Shown here one piece after another: positions 44,858-54,200 of a stretch of 64,000 bases of DNA. Made by a program: the position numbers and the translations under genes. Origin of the DNA: JALHNI01 sp965229305 (GTDB lineage Bacteria > Acidobacteriota > Terriglobia > Bryobacterales > Bryobacteraceae). The stretch's first letter is position 1; every line of letters starts with the position of its first letter. The stretch spans positions 62,001 to 126,000 of the forward strand of contig CBDDIZ010000027.1 in the NCBI GenBank assembly GCA_965229305.1. Reading direction: 5' to 3'. Under the pieces are notes generated by a model that saw nothing but the letters and a program-made list of their open reading frames with translations, was not told where the DNA came from and made no database searches.

Positions 44858-47800
44858 ATGAAGCTGATCTCGAAATTCCTCACCCTGGCGCTCCTTTCGT
44901 GCGCCTTCCTTGCCGCCCAACAGATCAATGGCACCGTCACCGGCATCGCTGCCGACCCGTCGGGCGCCGTTATCGCCAACGTTCAGGTCCAGGTCACCAA
45001 CCTCCAAACCAACGTCAGCCGGGAAACCACCACTGACTCGAGCGGCGCCTTCTCCGTGCCGTTCCTCCCGGCCTCTTCCTACTCGCTCACCGCGACGGCC
45101 AAGGGCTTCCGCAAGTACCAGGTGGAGTCCTTCGTACTCCAGGTCGGCCAGACCGTTCGTCTCGATCTGGTCCTCGAAGTCGGCGACGTCACGCAGACGA
45201 TGTCAGTCTCCGGCAGCGCCGTGGCCCTCCAAACCGAATCTGCTTCGGTCGGCGCCGTGATCAATGCAGAGAAAATCGTCGATCTGCCGCTGAATGGCCG
45301 CAACTTCATTCAGCTCGCACAATTAATTCCGGGTGTAAATCCGGGCACGCCGGGTTCGATCTCCGTCCGCCGCGGCCGCGGCTCCATTGGCGAGACGTCG
45401 TCGGCGTTCGGCGGTACGGGCATGTCGGCCAACGGGGCCCGCGACACCAACAACCGCTTCTACCTCGACGGTGTCGAATTTATGGACTACGATGCGTACA
45501 CCTACCCCTTCGCCCTCTCGGTGGATTCGCTGTCGGAGTTCCGCGTCGAAACGTCCACCTTCTCGGCTGAGTACGGCGGCTCGCCCGGCGGCCAGGTTTC
45601 GATTCTCACGCGCCGCGGCGGCAATCAGTTCCGCGGCACGCTGTGGGAGTTCAACCGCAACGACGCCCTCACCCAGACCTACGACGCCATCGCCCAGAAG
45701 GACGTCCCCGCGCCGCGCTTGAACCGCAATCAGTACGGCGCCAACATCGGTGGTCCGGTGTGGCTGCCCAAGATCTACAACGGGCGGAACCGTACCTTCT
45801 TCTTCTTCAACTGGGAAAGCGGTCGCCTGGCTTCGGGCGCCACGGCGTCTTACCGCCTGGTTCCCCCCACCGCTATGCGCAACGGCGACTTCAGCGCGCT
45901 GCGCGATGCCCGCACCGGCCAGCCGCTCACCCTGCGCGATCCGATGAACATCGGCATCGTCAACAACCGCATCCCGGTGTCGCAGTTGAGCCCGCAAGCG
46001 GTTGCCTTCCTCAAGTTCACGCCCGAATCCAACACCTCGGTGGGCACGCAGAACTACATCAACAATCCGATCAGCGCGGTGGCCACCCAGGACAACTTCA
46101 CCTATCGCCTGGACCACAACCTCACCAGCAAGGACTCGCTCGCCTTCCGCTATGTCCGCAACTCCACCAAGGAGAAGGGCGTGCCCTACTGGGGCAATGA
46201 CCAGCGCGACAACGATGCGCGCACGCAGAATCTGGCCGGCACCTGGACCCGCATGCTGACGCCCTCGATCGTCAACGAAGCCCGCTTCGGCTGGAACGAC
46301 ATGACCGAGGACGAAATCTTCGGCACCACGGGCAAGTCCGCTTTCGACATCGCCGGCCTGATGAAGCTGCCGCTCGTCTCGCGCCTGCCGGTGGACTTCG
46401 GCCCGCCCAGCATCTCCATCGCCAACGGCCTCGATGGCGGCTATAGCGTCTTCGACCTGCAGCGCCAGATCGGTCCGCGCGTGCGCGCCAACGCCGTCTA
46501 CAACTTCAACGACATCGTCTCCATTCAGCGCGGCAAGCACTTCTACAAAGCCGGCGTGGACTTCGTCCGCCGCGGCTTCACCTTCGAACAGGCTCGCAAC
46601 GCCCGCGGCACCTTCCGCTTCGATGGCACCTACACCGGCTCGTCGCTGGCCGACTTCATGCTCGGCTACGTGAAGTACGCCGAAATCAACCCGGACCACA
46701 CCAACACGGACCTCAAGGGTCTGTGGCAGAGCTACTTCGTGCAGGACGACTGGAAGATCACGCCGAACCTGACGATGAACATCGGCATCCGCTACGACTA
46801 CCTGCAGCCGCTGTTCGACTCGCAGGGCCGTATGGCGAACATCGAACAGAACGGCGTCTACGTCACCAAGCTGGTGACGCCGGCCACGGCCGCCTATCCC
46901 CGCATGGTGCGCGGCGACAAGAACAACTTCGCTCCGCGCTTCGGCTTGGCCTGGCGCCCGGCGTTCGTTAAAGACGCCGTCGTTCGCATGGGCTATGGCA
47001 TCTACTACAACCACATTCACCCGAATGCGCCGTTTGGCATGACCGAGTCCTCGCAGGCCAAGGGCAGTTATCAGGTGGACGGCGCTCCCGCCGGCCGCCC
47101 CACCATCTTCTTCGACAACCCGTTCGCCAGTGCCGTTTCGCCGACTGTGCAGTTGAACGCGGTGCCTTCGAACGATCCCAACTATCGTGATGCCTACATT
47201 CAGCAGTGGAACTTCACGATCCAGAAGAAGACGTTCGCCGGCTTCCTGGTGGACGTGGGTTATGTGGCTTCCAAGAGCACGCGCCTCAGCGTGACGCTGC
47301 CGGCGATGAACCGTCCCGACGTGCTGGTGGATCCGCGCACGCCGGGCCTGGCTTCGATCAACGCGCGCCGTCCCAACCAAGCGTTCCAGCGCTCCATCCA
47401 GGGCGACAAGTCGATTGGCAACAGCAACTACCATTCGCTGCAACTGCGGGCGGACCGTCGCATGGCGCGCGGCCTGAACACGCTCACCTCTTATACCTGG
47501 TCCAAGTGCATCTCCGGCCCGAGCGACATCGGCGCCGACATCGGCGGCGGCTCCTTCATCGGCACCATGCAGAACATCTACGACATGCGCGGCGAGCGTT
47601 CCCTGTGTGGCTTCGACGTCACGCAGCGCTTCGTGCAGTCACTGGTCTACGACATCCCGTTCTTCTCCGGCGCGCCGGCGGCGATGCGGACACTGCTGGG
47701 CGGCTGGCAGGCTTCGTCGATCGTGGTGGCCCAGAGCGGCTTCCCGGGCGACATCGCCTTCGGCATCGACACCACCGGCACCGGCGTGGGCTCGCGGCCC

Positions 47801-48160
47801 GACATGGTGGCCGGCCAGAATGCGAACCTCGACGGTGACTCCCGCACCTATCAGCGCTGGTTCAACACCGCGGCTTTCGCCGAACCGGCCTTCGGCAGCT
47901 ACGGCAACTCGGCTCGCACCGGCGCCATCCGCCTGCCGGGCTTGATCAACGTTGATTTCTCGGTGAACAAGCAGTTCCGCTTTGGCGAAACGCGCCGCTT
48001 CGAGTTCCGCACGGAGTTCTACAACCTGTTCAACCACTACAATATCCAGCCGGGTTCGGTGGATCGTGGCATCCGGTCGGTGAACTTCGGGAAAGTGGGC
48101 GCCGGCCTCCAGGGACAGACGACGCGCGTGATTCAGTTGGGCGCGAAGTTCTACTTCTAA
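44858..48160 (+). CDS. TonB-dependent receptor with carboxypeptidase-regulatory-like domain
   Basis: 1100 aa from the ATG at 44858 (AGGGG upstream), which yields a signal peptide (MKLISKFLTLALLSCAFLAA); the frame is open upstream to 44720 but without a leader. The CarboxypepD_reg-like domain spans about 22-105 (GIAADPSGAVIANVQVQVTN). The plug lies at about 115-260 (VDLPLNGRNFIQLAQLIPG, NRFYLDGVEFMDYD, EFRVETSTFSAEYGG). A long barrel ends in VIQLGAKFYF. It is divergent from the winged-helix regulator, which probably controls it. It is not closely similar to the receptor at 28209. The substrate is unknown. Confidence 0.93.
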   Translation: MKLISKFLTLALLSCAFLAAQQINGTVTGIAADPSGAVIANVQVQVTNLQTNVSRETTTDSSGAFSVPFLPASSYSLTATAKGFRKYQVESFVLQVGQTVRLDLVLEVGDVTQTMSVSGSAVALQTESASVGAVINAEKIVDLPLNGRNFIQLAQLIPGVNPGTPGSISVRRGRGSIGETSSAFGGTGMSANGARDTNNRFYLDGVEFMDYDAYTYPFALSVDSLSEFRVETSTFSAEYGGSPGGQVSILTRRGGNQFRGTLWEFNRNDALTQTYDAIAQKDVPAPRLNRNQYGANIGGPVWLPKIYNGRNRTFFFFNWESGRLASGATASYRLVPPTAMRNGDFSALRDARTGQPLTLRDPMNIGIVNNRIPVSQLSPQAVAFLKFTPESNTSVGTQNYINNPISAVATQDNFTYRLDHNLTSKDSLAFRYVRNSTKEKGVPYWGNDQRDNDARTQNLAGTWTRMLTPSIVNEARFGWNDMTEDEIFGTTGKSAFDIAGLMKLPLVSRLPVDFGPPSISIANGLDGGYSVFDLQRQIGPRVRANAVYNFNDIVSIQRGKHFYKAGVDFVRRGFTFEQARNARGTFRFDGTYTGSSLADFMLGYVKYAEINPDHTNTDLKGLWQSYFVQDDWKITPNLTMNIGIRYDYLQPLFDSQGRMANIEQNGVYVTKLVTPATAAYPRMVRGDKNNFAPRFGLAWRPAFVKDAVVRMGYGIYYNHIHPNAPFGMTESSQAKGSYQVDGAPAGRPTIFFDNPFASAVSPTVQLNAVPSNDPNYRDAYIQQWNFTIQKKTFAGFLVDVGYVASKSTRLSVTLPAMNRPDVLVDPRTPGLASINARRPNQAFQRSIQGDKSIGNSNYHSLQLRADRRMARGLNTLTSYTWSKCISGPSDIGADIGGGSFIGTMQNIYDMRGERSLCGFDVTQRFVQSLVYDIPFFSGAPAAMRTLLGGWQASSIVVAQSGFPGDIAFGIDTTGTGVGSRPDMVAGQNANLDGDSRTYQRWFNTAAFAEPAFGSYGNSARTGAIRLPGLINVDFSVNKQFRFGETRRFEFRTEFYNLFNHYNIQPGSVDRGIRSVNFGKVGAGLQGQTTRVIQLGAKFYF

Positions 48161-48171
48161 CCCGGCGGATT

Positions 48172-48257
48172 CGACACTTTTCTACACTTTTGGACGCGAT
48201 GAGGCGAGGGTCTTCGGACTCTCGCCTCATCACTTTTCGACACTTTTCGACAGTTTC
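48172..48257. repeat. 10-bp CGACACTTTT tandem repeats flanking a hairpin
   Basis: Units CGACACTTTT (48172-48181), CTACACTTTT (48182-48191), then the hairpin 48198-48231, then ATCACTTTT (48229-48237), CGACACTTTT (48238-48247) and CGACAGTTTC (48248-48257). The same unit on both sides suggests the hairpin sits within, or was inserted into, a small tandem array. Confidence 0.6.
48198..48237. terminator. Bidirectional terminator with UUCG tetraloop
   Basis: A 15-bp stem (48198-48212 with 48217-48231, one G-T wobble) closed by TTCG. TTTT follows on the plus strand, and AAAA precedes it for the minus strand. It separates the convergent TonB receptor and DUF1501 genes. Confidence 0.9.
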
Positions 48258-49666
48258 TAGATCAGCAGGTCCTTCATCACCCGGCCCTCGTCGGTGGGGC
48301 CGATCAGGCGCTGGTTGAGGCCCTGATACGGATAGTGCAGGCGATAGGGGTCCAGGCCAAGTTGGTGCAGGATGGTGGCCTGGAGGTCGCGCGGCGTCAT
48401 CGGATTGCGCGTCACGTAGTAGCCGATGTCATCGGACTCGCCGTAGTTCAACCCGCGCTTAAAGCCGCCGCCGGCCATCACCATCGTGAAGGCGTACGGA
48501 TGGTGGTCGCGGCCGATGAACTGACCTTCCACGCCGTTGCGATTCTCGCGCATGGGCGTGCGGCCGAACTCGCCGCCGAAGACGACCAGCGTTTGATCGA
48601 GCAGGCCGCGGCGTTTCAGGTCCTGGATGAGGGCTTTCAATGGGCGGTCCACGGCTTGGGCATGCGGGGCGAGTCCGTAGCGGATGTCGTCGCGCCGGCT
48701 GGTGCCGTGGTGGTCCCAACCCCAGTCGTAAAGCTGGACGAAGCGGACGCCGTTCTCCACGAGACGTCGGGCGAGCAAGCAGTTGTTGGCGAAGCTCACT
48801 TTGCCCGGTTCCGTGCCGTACTCTTCGTGCACGGTGGCCGGCTCTTTGCTGATGTCCATCACCTGCGGCACGGCGGTCTGCATGCGGAAGGCGAGTTCGT
48901 ACTGCGCCATGCGGGCGTCGATTTCGGGGTCGCCCTGCTGCTTGTGCTCCATGGCGTTCAGGTCGCGCAAGGCGTCCAGTGTCTTACGGCGCAATTGGCG
49001 GTTCATGCCTTCGGGCTCGTTCAAGAAGAGCACCGGTTCGCCTTGCGAGCGGCAATGCACGCCCTGATGCACGCTGGGCAAAAAGCCGCTGCCCCACAAG
49101 CTCTTGCCGCCGTCGGGGTTGTTGCCTCCGCTGGTGAGCACCACGAAGCCAGGCAGGTCCTTGTTCTCGGTGCCCAGCCCGTAGGTGGCCCAGGCGCCCA
49201 TCGACGCGTAGCCGAGCCGCGGATTGCCGGTCTGGACGAATAGTTGCGCGGGCGCGTGATTGAACTGATCCGTGGTCATCGAGTGGACCAGGGTGACGTC
49301 GTCCACCACCTGCGAGAAATGCGGCAGCAACTCGCTGAGCCACGTGCCTGATTGTCCGTACTGCGCGAACTTGTAGGGCGTCCCCAGCATCTTGGGCACG
49401 CCCTTGATGAAGGCGAAGCGCTTGCCCTTCAGCAACTCGTCAGGACAGGGTTTGCCGTTGAACTTCACCAGTTCGGGCTTCGGGTCGAAGAGTTCCAACT
49501 GGCTGGGCGACCCGGCCATGTGCAGATAGATGACGGACTTGGCCTTGGCCGCGGGCAACTTCGCCGACGCGCCTTCCTGCGCCTCGGCCAGAAACATGTT
49601 GGCCAACCCCAAACTACAGCCGCCCAGGAAATGGCGGCGCGTCGCTTCAAGAACCGGATGCTTCAT
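48257..49666 (-). CDS. DUF1501-family exported protein
   Basis: 469 aa, second DUF1501 protein in the window and the partner of the DUF1549/DUF1553 gene 4 bp upstream. The N-terminus (EATRRHFLGGCSLGLANMFL) is a Tat-like signal. Core motifs are YLHMAGSPSQLELFDPKPE, HSMTTDQFNHAPAQLFVQTG, VRFVQLYDWGWDHHG, VFGGEFGRTPM and GRDHHPYAFTMVMAGG. These motifs match the copy at 36822 in order, but the two sequences differ clearly. It is the last gene before the terminator at 48198-48237. Confidence 0.92.
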   Translation of the reverse strand: MKHPVLEATRRHFLGGCSLGLANMFLAEAQEGASAKLPAAKAKSVIYLHMAGSPSQLELFDPKPELVKFNGKPCPDELLKGKRFAFIKGVPKMLGTPYKFAQYGQSGTWLSELLPHFSQVVDDVTLVHSMTTDQFNHAPAQLFVQTGNPRLGYASMGAWATYGLGTENKDLPGFVVLTSGGNNPDGGKSLWGSGFLPSVHQGVHCRSQGEPVLFLNEPEGMNRQLRRKTLDALRDLNAMEHKQQGDPEIDARMAQYELAFRMQTAVPQVMDISKEPATVHEEYGTEPGKVSFANNCLLARRLVENGVRFVQLYDWGWDHHGTSRRDDIRYGLAPHAQAVDRPLKALIQDLKRRGLLDQTLVVFGGEFGRTPMRENRNGVEGQFIGRDHHPYAFTMVMAGGGFKRGLNYGESDDIGYYVTRNPMTPRDLQATILHQLGLDPYRLHYPYQGLNQRLIGPTDEGRVMKDLLI

Positions 49667-49670
49667 TCGC

Positions 49671-52286
49671 TTAGCGCCTCGTCAAAGTTTCGTCGAGATT
49701 CAGAATGGTGTTGGCCACCACGACCCACGCCGCACGGCTGGCATCGGTCGGTGCGGGCTTGCCGAGGTCGAGCGCGGGGCTCGCCACCAGGCCGGCATCG
49801 AACACCTGGCCGGCTTTGGCGGCGCCGTTGCGCGTCACCTTGATGGCGATGAGGTTGGTGCCGGGGCGGAAGGCCTGCTGGCCGGCTTCCGGCAGTTCGT
49901 ATTCGTAGTGGCCGCTGCGTTCGTAGATCTGATTGCTGAGCACGGAAGTGCCGTTCACCCAGATCTCAAAAGCGCCGTTTGAGCGGATCGGCATCTTGAA
50001 CTGCGTGGGCAGGCGCCGCGGCAGATCGACGGCGATGCGCAGATAGAGATACTCGGTGTCCCACACGCTGCGGATCGGCGTGCCGGTGCTGGGCTTTTCG
50101 AAGTAGCCGAAGTAGCCGGGGCCGGACTTCCAGGCCGCGTCGGCAAAGCCCGGCTTCTGCCAGCCTTCGGCGGGTTCTTCGGTGACGTAGCGCCATTCGC
50201 GCGGCGTGGAGCGGGCGTCACCGATCAGCGGAGTCGCGCGATCCTCGGTGTAGAGCACTTCGCTGAAGTGCAGCAGCTTGCGGGCGTCTTCAGGACGAGT
50301 GCGCAAGTCGGCTTCGGCGGCGCGCTGTAAAGCCTGAACGCGCTGCAGTTCGGCCGGCGTCGGCTTGCGGAGCAGGGTGCTCTCGAAGAGGCGCGTGGCC
50401 GGGTCGCGCGGCGACTCTTCCATGGCTTTCATGGCCAGCCGTTGAGCGGCTTCCATGAACGTCGGGTCGTTCATCGTGGTGAGCGCCTGCAGCGGCGTGT
50501 TGGTGCGGATGCGGCGGATGGTGCACGTCTCGCCCGTGGGCGCGTCGAAGTTCATCATCGACGGATAGGCGCTGGTGCGGCGCATGAATGTGTAGAGAGC
50601 GCGCCGATAGCGGTCCTCCCCTTTGGAGGTCTTCCAGGCGTCGCCGTTGTACACCACCGCCCACACGCCATCCGGCTGCCAGGGCATCACCGGCGGGCCG
50701 TAGAGGCGATGGCTGAGCAAACCGGCGGTGGCCAACGCCTGGTCGCGGACGGCTTCCGCATCCAAACGGAAACGCGCGCCCCGGGCGTACCACTGATTCT
50801 GTGGATCACGCCGCAACAGATCGGGCGTGACGTTCGAGGATTGCTGATAGGTTTCGCTGGTGACGATGAGCCGCATCAGCGCCTTCACGTCCCAATTCTG
50901 TTGGAACTCGACGGCGAGCCAATCGAGCAACTCAGGGTGCGAGGGCGGGGCCCCTTGCGTGCCGAAGTCTTCTTCGGTTTCGACGAGGCCGCGTCCCATC
51001 AGGCGGCTCCAAAAGCGGTTCACGGTGACGCGCGCCATCAATGGATTCTCCGGGCTGACGAGCCATTGCGCGAAGCCGAGGCGATTCTTGGGAGCGCCGG
51101 CCGGCATGGCCGGCAGGAAACTCGGAGTGCCCGCTTGCACTTCGTCGCCGGGCGTGAGGAAGTTACCGCGGTCATAGATGCGCGTCTTGCGTAGCTTGTC
51201 GGCGGGCAGTTCCTTCAGCACCAACGTGGAGGCGGTGTCGGTGAGCTTCAGCACCGGCCGGTCCGTCGGATGGTCGTCGTCGACGGTCTGATTGAAGAAG
51301 CCGTAGAGCTGGTAGAACTCTTTGTGCGTGAGCGGATCGTACTTGTGCGAGTGGCACTGCGCGCAGCCCCAGGTTTGCCCCATCCAGACTTGTCCGGTGG
51401 TGGCGATGCGATCGCGGATGGCGAGGTCGCGATACTCTTCGTCGTCGGTGCCGCCTTCGGTATTGGTCATCGTGTTGCGATGAAAGCCGGTGGCGACGAG
51501 GTCGTCGACGGAGGGATCCGGCAACAGGTCGCCGGCGAGTTGGCGGATGGTGAACTGATCGTAGGGTAGATTGTCGTTGAAGGCGCGGATCACCCAATCG
51601 CGATAGGGCCAGATGGTGCGGCGGCTATCTTTTTCGTAGCCCTGGGTGTCGGCGTAGCGAGCGAGATCCAGCCACATCTTCGCCCAACGTTCGCCGTAGC
51701 GCTCGCTGGCGAGTAACTCATCGACGTACTTAGCGTAAGTTTCGGCCGTGGGATGGCTGAGATAGCGAGCGGCGACGGCGGGCTCGGGTGGCAGTCCGGT
51801 GAGGTCGAGGGCGACGCGGCGCGCCAGGGTGGCGGGGTCGGCCGCGGGCGAGGGGGCGAGCGACTTGGTGCGCAAGGTAGCGCGGATGAAACGGTCGATG
51901 GGATGGCCGGCATCGGTGGTCGGGAGCGCCGCACGCACCGGCTTCTGATAGGCCCAATGAGCGGTGAATTCGCCGCCCGCGTCGATCCAGCGCTTGAGCA
52001 AGGCGACTTCGGCGTCGGTGAGGCGGGGGCCGGTGGGCGGCATCGGCCGCCTGGTGTCCGTGATGCGAGCCACGAGCTTGGATTCGTTGCTCTTGCCCGG
52101 GACGATTACCGAGCGCTTGAGCGCGCCTTCCCGAACGTCGAGGCGCAAACCTGCCTGCCGCGAACTCTCGTCCGGACCATGGCAGGCCAGACATCGTTTG
52201 CTCAGAAGCGGGCGAACCTCACTCTGATAATTCGTGACTTGCCCGAAAAGCGGCACCGCCAGCCAGCACGCGAACACCAACCGCAT
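49671..52286 (-). CDS. PSCyt1/DUF1549/DUF1553 protein with C-terminal jelly-roll-like domain
   Basis: 871 aa. It has a signal peptide (MRLVFACWLAVPLFGQ), PSCyt1 with heme motif CLACHG (about 33-38), DUF1549 (LTGLPPEPAVA; KMWLDLARYADTQGY; GCAQCHSHKYDP with a second CxxCH) and DUF1553 (ARVTVNRFWSRLMGRGLVET; RLIVTSETYQQSS). Unlike the copy at 33975, it continues with about 150 extra residues of beta-rich sequence (FEIWVNGTSVLSNQIYE; RPGTNLIAIKV), a galactose-binding-like or jelly-roll module. A late YxRTxx-like NTILNLDETLTRR end is typical. It precedes and is coupled to the DUF1501 gene (4-bp gap). It is probably periplasmic and redox-linked; the function is unproven. Confidence 0.9.
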   Translation of the reverse strand: MRLVFACWLAVPLFGQVTNYQSEVRPLLSKRCLACHGPDESSRQAGLRLDVREGALKRSVIVPGKSNESKLVARITDTRRPMPPTGPRLTDAEVALLKRWIDAGGEFTAHWAYQKPVRAALPTTDAGHPIDRFIRATLRTKSLAPSPAADPATLARRVALDLTGLPPEPAVAARYLSHPTAETYAKYVDELLASERYGERWAKMWLDLARYADTQGYEKDSRRTIWPYRDWVIRAFNDNLPYDQFTIRQLAGDLLPDPSVDDLVATGFHRNTMTNTEGGTDDEEYRDLAIRDRIATTGQVWMGQTWGCAQCHSHKYDPLTHKEFYQLYGFFNQTVDDDHPTDRPVLKLTDTASTLVLKELPADKLRKTRIYDRGNFLTPGDEVQAGTPSFLPAMPAGAPKNRLGFAQWLVSPENPLMARVTVNRFWSRLMGRGLVETEEDFGTQGAPPSHPELLDWLAVEFQQNWDVKALMRLIVTSETYQQSSNVTPDLLRRDPQNQWYARGARFRLDAEAVRDQALATAGLLSHRLYGPPVMPWQPDGVWAVVYNGDAWKTSKGEDRYRRALYTFMRRTSAYPSMMNFDAPTGETCTIRRIRTNTPLQALTTMNDPTFMEAAQRLAMKAMEESPRDPATRLFESTLLRKPTPAELQRVQALQRAAEADLRTRPEDARKLLHFSEVLYTEDRATPLIGDARSTPREWRYVTEEPAEGWQKPGFADAAWKSGPGYFGYFEKPSTGTPIRSVWDTEYLYLRIAVDLPRRLPTQFKMPIRSNGAFEIWVNGTSVLSNQIYERSGHYEYELPEAGQQAFRPGTNLIAIKVTRNGAAKAGQVFDAGLVASPALDLGKPAPTDASRAAWVVVANTILNLDETLTRR

Positions 52287-52363
52287 GGCCGAAGGATAGC
52301 AAACCGGGCTTGGGCGGCAGCCCGGGAATCGGGGGCATCGAAAAAATTTAGGAGATTTTTCCG

Positions 52364-52738
52364 GTGCTGAACCTACTTATTGATATGAGGATGCGTGTGC
52401 CGATGGCGGCCTTGATGCTCGCTGCGCTGTTGTGCGGGCAGGGGTCGAAGAAGGACTATGTGGAGCGCCGGGCGGTGATCCTGCGCCAGATGGCCGAAGT
52501 AAAGGCGAAACTGGCGGCGCTCGAACTGGAGTTGCAGATACTCGAAGAGGCACGCAGCGCCGAGCCGGGGGCTCCGCCGGCGCCCGCTAGTTCCTGGCGG
52601 GACGAGGCGGCGCTAGCTGCGGAGCCGAGTCCGAAGAAGGCCGTGATCCGCTGCGTCTCCGTGACGCGCGACGGCAAACGATGTACCCGCAGCGCCGAAG
52701 CCGGCAGCAAGTTCTGCTGGCAGCATAAGAACCACTAA
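52364..52738 (+). CDS. Small secreted coiled-coil protein with a Cys/His tail
   Basis: 124 aa from GTG at 52364, supported by AGGAG 8-9 nt upstream; ATG 52385 and 52391 are alternatives without a ribosome site. The order is a hydrophobic signal (PMAALMLAALLCGQG), a coiled-coil helix (about 28-60, ILRQMAEVKAKLAALELELQ), a Pro/Ala linker, and a C-terminal motif RCVSVTRDGKRCTRSAEAGS then KFCWQH. The last part (C-x(8)-C-x(10)-C-x(2)-H spacing) resembles small DUF5763-like zinc-binding tails. The protein is unrelated to its neighbours by sequence. Confidence 0.65.
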   Translation: MLNLLIDMRMRVPMAALMLAALLCGQGSKKDYVERRAVILRQMAEVKAKLAALELELQILEEARSAEPGAPPAPASSWRDEAALAAEPSPKKAVIRCVSVTRDGKRCTRSAEAGSKFCWQHKNH

Positions 52739-52743
52739 ACGGA

Positions 52744-52773
52744 AAGCCGCGCCAGGGGTGACCGGCGCGGCTT
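52744..52773 (-). terminator. Hairpin terminator between convergent genes
   Basis: A perfect 10-bp stem AAGCCGCGCC/GGCGCGGCTT (52744-52753 with 52764-52773). On the minus strand it is followed by a short U-rich tract (TCCGTTTAG). No T tract is seen on the plus strand. Confidence 0.7.
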
Positions 52774-52797
52774 GGTGAGGGGACTTCAGCGAGAGGG

Positions 52798-53181
52798 TTA
52801 CTTCACCGGTGAGGAGAAGCTGCTCTCGCCGAGGATCACTTCAGCCCAGGCGCAGTAGACCTGGACCTTGGCGATGTTCGGAATGTAGGTGGGCACGACG
52901 ACTTCGCGCTTCTCACCGCCCTTGATCTTGAAGGCGTCCAGCGTGTAGACGTTGCCTTTGGTGTCGATCACGCGCCAGGTGGGGGCCGGCGTATCGGGCA
53001 CTTTGAAGTCGCTCGAAACGCGCAGCAGACTCTTGCCGTTCTCATAGAGGTGGGTGACATTGCCGGTGTTGGCTTTGGGACCTTGGAACATGCCGGAAAC
53101 CTGCATGTCCGATTTGGGGGCGGTCCAGGCGAGCGTGGCGGCCAGCAGGGCCGTGAGAGCGAAGGCGGACAGTTTCAACAT
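52798..53181 (-). CDS. Small exported DM13-like domain protein
   Basis: 127 aa from the ATG at 53181; the ATG at 53187 lies only 2 nt from AAGGAG, while 53181 is 8 nt away. It has a signal peptide (MLKLSAFALTALLAATLAWTA). The mature part (SGMFQGPKANTGNVTHLYE to VQVYCAWAEVILGESSF) has the order of a DM13 domain: an N-terminal Gly-rich strand, LRVSSDF, a central strand and a final YCxWxxVxxGxxxF with a conserved Cys. DM13 domains are proposed electron-transfer or redox-linked modules. It is 13 bp from the VOC gene but separately readable, with its own hairpin downstream. Confidence 0.68.
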   Translation of the reverse strand: MLKLSAFALTALLAATLAWTAPKSDMQVSGMFQGPKANTGNVTHLYENGKSLLRVSSDFKVPDTPAPTWRVIDTKGNVYTLDAFKIKGGEKREVVVPTYIPNIAKVQVYCAWAEVILGESSFSSPVK

Positions 53182-53200
53182 AGTCATTTCTCCTTAGGAA

Positions 53201-54199
53201 TTACTCGACGTATTGGATGGCGTGGCCATCGGGATCGCGAACGATCAGAGCTCTCCGGAACCCCGCCTCCGGACCGGGCATCTCAATGAGGCCTGTGGAG
53301 ACCAAGGGGGACCGGGCTTGACGAAAGGCCTGTGCTGCTTCTGCCGCACGGCTTCCGGAAAAGCGGGTTTGCCAATGCACCAAGTCGTTGGCCTTGGTGC
53401 CAGGCGGGAAGGGGCGGCCATCACGCGGCGCGAGATACTCGAGGAACTCAATCCCCGGACCTTCGGCGGCGCGCACGCCAGTGATCCGCAAGCGAGCGCC
53501 GAAGACGTTGTTCAAGTGCTCCTGCTCGGGACCATAATTCTCGCTCTCGCCGGCGACCTGGCAGCCCAGTAGGTCGCGGTAGAAACGAAGGCTGGTTTCT
53601 GTGTCTGAAATCACGATCGCGGTGTGATCTATTCCCAGAAATAGAGCTTCAGTGCGCGCGGCCAGAGCGTGCCACTTACTGCCTTTATCCGGCGGGAAGG
53701 ACAGTATCTCCAAGGTGTGTCCGTCGGGATCCTGGAAGTAGAAGGCCTGAATGCCTCCGGCATGCGGGTTCCAGTCCGGCAGGCGCTGCGGTCCGCTGGA
53801 AGCATAGCGTACTTGGTGGCTGCGGAGCCAGCGATAGGCGACATCCACGTCGCGTACGATGAGCGCGACATGTTGGAACCAGAGATCGTTGCTGCGCGAA
53901 TCGGCGGGCACGGGCGCGCCGCGCGGGACGAGATACTCAGTAAGCTCGAGAAACTCGGCGCCGAGGCGAAGGCGGGCGGTCCGCTGACGAAGTCCGAAGA
54001 GACCTTGGAGATGCTCATAGGCATCGCCAGCAGCTTCGTATTCGCTGACTTTCTCGAAGTGAAGGATCTTGGTGTAAAAGTCGAGCGAACGGTCGAGGTC
54101 AGAGACGTTGATGCCGATCGAATCGACTTTCTGCACTAATGGCGCGTCGTGGGCCAGCAGCGGCCAAACAAAAGCGAGAGTGAGTAAGTGACGGAGCAT
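53201..54199 (-). CDS. Exported protein with two VOC (glyoxalase-like) domains
   Basis: 332 aa with a short signal-like N-terminus (MLRHLLTLAFVWPLLAHDAP). Two vicinal-oxygen-chelate domains follow: one at about 25-170 (VDSIGINVSDLDRSLDFYTK to FYFQDPDGHTLEILSFP) and one at about 187-332 (IDHTAIVISDTETSLRFYRD to IVRDPDGHAIQYVE). Each domain ends with DPDGHxxE/Q. Metal ligands His and Glu appear in both. It could be an extradiol dioxygenase-like or glyoxalase-like enzyme. It is the last gene after the GMC oxidoreductase (1 bp gap), so it is co-transcribed with it. Confidence 0.88.
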   Translation of the reverse strand: MLRHLLTLAFVWPLLAHDAPLVQKVDSIGINVSDLDRSLDFYTKILHFEKVSEYEAAGDAYEHLQGLFGLRQRTARLRLGAEFLELTEYLVPRGAPVPADSRSNDLWFQHVALIVRDVDVAYRWLRSHQVRYASSGPQRLPDWNPHAGGIQAFYFQDPDGHTLEILSFPPDKGSKWHALAARTEALFLGIDHTAIVISDTETSLRFYRDLLGCQVAGESENYGPEQEHLNNVFGARLRITGVRAAEGPGIEFLEYLAPRDGRPFPPGTKANDLVHWQTRFSGSRAAEAAQAFRQARSPLVSTGLIEMPGPEAGFRRALIVRDPDGHAIQYVE

Positions 54200-54200
54200 G

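Noticed and set aside
45323..47443. 706-aa minus-strand ORF
   Set aside because: Antisense to the second TonB receptor; low-complexity Val/Arg/Gly/Ala composition and no recognisable domain.
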